In this document: in pieces, positions 6,403-7,552 of the stretch | Numbering within the stretch: position 1 is the stretch's first letter | How the letters are laid out: every line of letters starts with the position of its first letter | Assembly (NCBI GenBank): GCA_030431085.1 | Contig: JAUIJW010000114.1 | Coordinates: 1-7,552, forward strand | DNA: 7,552 nt | DNA from: Bacteroidia bacterium | GTDB lineage: Bacteria; Bacteroidota; Bacteroidia; Flavobacteriales; Flavobacteriaceae | Reading direction: 5' to 3' | Notes under the pieces: generated by a model | What the model was told of the DNA's origin: nothing | What the model saw: the letters and a program-made list of their open reading frames with translations, nothing else | Databases searched by the model: none | Made by a program: the position numbers and the translations under genes

Positions 6403-7029
6403 GTGGTAGGAGTTAAAGATTTTTATACATTTACCAATCATAGATTACTTGTTTTGAATTTAAATTTTGATATAAAAAGTAATGAATTTTTAGATTTAAT
6501 CAATAGCCGAGATGAAAAAGCTTTTGATATACTCTATTCATTCTATCAGTCAAAATTACTAATCTTTGCAAAGAGCTATATAGGTAATCATGAAGATGCA
6601 GAAGAAATTATTGATGATGTTTTTTGTAAAATTTGGAATGGAAATGTAACTACTGCTATTAAAAATATCAATTCTTATTTATATACTGCGACGCGGAATT
6701 CTTGTATTGACTATTTAAAAAAGAAAAAATCAGAAATGAGGGGAAGTCAGCTATTTCGGCAGCAAATGCAAATAAATTACAATGCTATAAAAGACGAATC
6801 GGCCTCTAAGCTTATAGAAGAAGAACTGGAAAAACAGATTGATTTGGCAGTACAGCTGTTGCCAGAACGATGTAGATTAGTATTTAAAAAGAGCAGGTTT
6901 CAAGGACTTAAGAACAAAGAAATATCAGAAGAACTCAATATTTCTGTTAAGGCAGTTGAAAAACATATGACTAAAGCTTTGCGTCATATGAAATATCATC
7001 TACAAACTTTTTTACATACCTTTTTATAA
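6403..7029 (+). CDS. ECF sigma factor, Bacteroidota FecI-like family
   Basis: An extracytoplasmic-function RNA polymerase sigma factor that directs transcription of a small regulon, normally held inactive by the anti-sigma factor encoded next door. In the 208-residue reading, region 2 spans about 34-108 (DEKAFDILYSFY, then core-binding DAEEIIDDVFCKIW at 65-78, then SYLYTATRNSCIDYLKKK at 91-108). Region 4 spans about 150-197 (LPERCRLVF, with helix-turn-helix LKNKEISEELNISVKAVEKH at 169-188). The wording fits the Bacteroidota expansion family 1 (TIGR02985). The start is uncertain: there is no usable ATG. GTG 6403 gives an extension of 17 residues without family resemblance, whereas TTG 6454 (MNLNFDIKSNEFLDL) gives the usual distance to region 2. 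The ATG at 6401 meets a stop after one codon. The gene lies 64 bp after the patatin gene and could be partly read through from it. Confidence 0.9.
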   Translation: MVGVKDFYTFTNHRLLVLNLNFDIKSNEFLDLINSRDEKAFDILYSFYQSKLLIFAKSYIGNHEDAEEIIDDVFCKIWNGNVTTAIKNINSYLYTATRNSCIDYLKKKKSEMRGSQLFRQQMQINYNAIKDESASKLIEEELEKQIDLAVQLLPERCRLVFKKSRFQGLKNKEISEELNISVKAVEKHMTKALRHMKYHLQTFLHTFL

Positions 7030-7092
7030 TTTCATGTAGTTTAATGTTACTCTAAAAAATAGAAATCATGTTTTTATTTTGATTTCGAAGTA

Positions 7093-7117
7093 GGGGTGAT
7101 TGAAAAATTGTCGTCTA
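7093..7117 (+). promoter_or_regulatory. Candidate ECF-sigma-dependent promoter of the anti-sigma gene
   Basis: GGGGTGAT at 7093-7100 (-35-like) and CGTCTA at 7112-7117 (-10-like) lie 11 bases apart and stand out in a very AT-rich gap. CGTC-type -10 boxes are typical of ECF sigma factors. Transcription would begin around 7122-7126, just before the ribosome-binding site and ATG 7139. The likely reader is the sigma factor encoded immediately upstream, giving self-controlled expression of its own brake. This rests on pattern and position only. Confidence 0.4.
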
Positions 7118-7124
7118 TAACTAT

Positions 7125-7131
7125 AGAAGGA
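7125..7131 (+). promoter_or_regulatory. Strong Shine-Dalgarno sequence for the anti-sigma gene
   Basis: AGAAGGA ends 7 bases before ATG 7139, the ideal spacing. It decides the start of the anti-sigma gene. It is notable because no other gene in the window has such a site, in line with weak Shine-Dalgarno use in Bacteroidota. Confidence 0.6.
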
Positions 7132-7138
7132 CATTTTT

Positions 7139-7552
7139 ATGCAAGAAAAAGACATACAAGACTTTCTTAATGATAAAGTTTCACAGGCTAAACGCAAAGA
7201 AGTTGTAGCCTGGGTTTCTTCAAATAAAGAGAATCAAAAGATTTATAATATTTTAAAGGCGAAGCATGTGGCTTCGGCGATGAAGCATTCTAGTAAACAT
7301 AAGAGGTCGAGTAGGGCATATATGAGAATAGCTGCTGCGGCCGCTGCCATTATTATATTTGCAGGAGTTTATTTTACCAGAGTTTCTATATCTAACAATG
7401 ATAGAATTGAGGTGGTACGTGCAGAAATATTAAGTGTAAGTACGAAGCCAGGAGAAAATAAAGTAATCAATTTACCAGATGGATCTATGGTGAACCTAAA
7501 CGCAAAAAGTACAATTACTTATCCGTCTATATTTTCTAAGAATAAACGAAAT
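7139..7552 (+). CDS. FecR-type transmembrane anti-sigma factor, C-terminus cut off by window edge
   Basis: The first 138 residues of an inner-membrane anti-sigma factor that binds the adjacent ECF sigma factor and releases it on an outside signal, usually from a TonB-dependent receptor. Residues 1-60 form the cytoplasmic sigma-binding part (FLNDKVSQAKRKEVVAWVSS is typical), followed by a Lys/Arg/His-rich stretch at 49-63. One membrane helix lies at about 64-80, starting with six alanines, and residues 81 onward are periplasmic. The FecR domain begins near 100 with STKPGENKVINLPDGSMVNL and YPSIF, a very characteristic signature. The reading frame is still open at base 7552. It sits 109 bp after the sigma gene with its own candidate promoter and a strong ribosome-binding site. 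A SusC/SusD-type transport pair is the expected downstream target but is not visible here. Confidence 0.93.
   Translation, partial: MQEKDIQDFLNDKVSQAKRKEVVAWVSSNKENQKIYNILKAKHVASAMKHSSKHKRSSRAYMRIAAAAAAIIIFAGVYFTRVSISNNDRIEVVRAEILSVSTKPGENKVINLPDGSMVNLNAKSTITYPSIFSKNKRN

Noticed and set aside
7331..7348. GC-rich alanine codon run in the anti-sigma gene as a sign of foreign DNA
   Set aside because: It encodes the start of the membrane helix in a frame that continues normally on both sides; it is a local alanine run, not an insertion.

Overview
The window looks like a chromosomal segment of a Bacteroidota bacterium, most likely a marine-type Flavobacteriaceae. This is inferred from the strongly AT-rich DNA, the near absence of Shine-Dalgarno sequences with A-rich stretches before most starts, promoter-like pieces resembling the Bacteroidota TTG/TAnnTTTG consensus, and lineage-typical families: an ECF sigma factor plus FecR-type anti-sigma pair, an exported carboxypeptidase-regulatory-like domain protein, a patatin fused to an outer-membrane barrel, and a short tail-less SSB.

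Layout. Everything from 1 to 3309 reads on the minus strand and everything from 3557 to the end on the plus strand, so 3310-3556 is a divergent control region. The minus-strand series, in order of transcription, is: a two-domain exported protein whose first domain resembles the PliG/YcgK inhibitor of g-type lysozyme (2527-3309); a small zinc-ribbon protein (2137-2487); an exported protein with a carboxypeptidase-regulatory-like domain (740-2002); and the N-terminal part of an M28 zinc peptidase related to ERMP1/Fxna (1-683, cut by the window edge). Gaps are 39, 134 and 56 bp. Partial or full co-transcription is possible but not shown.

The plus-strand series is: ssb (3557-3901); a patatin-POTRA-beta-barrel phospholipase-like outer-membrane protein (4017-6338); an ECF sigma factor (6403-7029); and the start of its membrane anti-sigma factor (7139-7552, cut by the window edge). 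The sigma/anti-sigma pair probably opens a regulated locus that continues beyond the window, classically a TonB-dependent SusC/SusD-type uptake operon. The gap between them carries the best regulatory signal in the window: a GGGGT / CGTC promoter-like pair followed by a clear Shine-Dalgarno sequence.

Three genes are easily given wrong 5' ends. The carboxypeptidase-like and patatin frames extend upstream to TTG codons, but an ATG directly before a clean signal peptide is the better start in each. The sigma factor has no N-terminal ATG at all and must start at GTG or TTG.

The families here are mostly known. I see no CRISPR array, insertion sequence, tRNA, rRNA or phage gene, and no convincing wholly new system. 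The most interesting items are the lysozyme-inhibitor-like two-domain protein and its zinc-ribbon neighbour, the putative ECF-dependent promoter before the anti-sigma gene, and a palindrome lying inside the putative patatin promoter.
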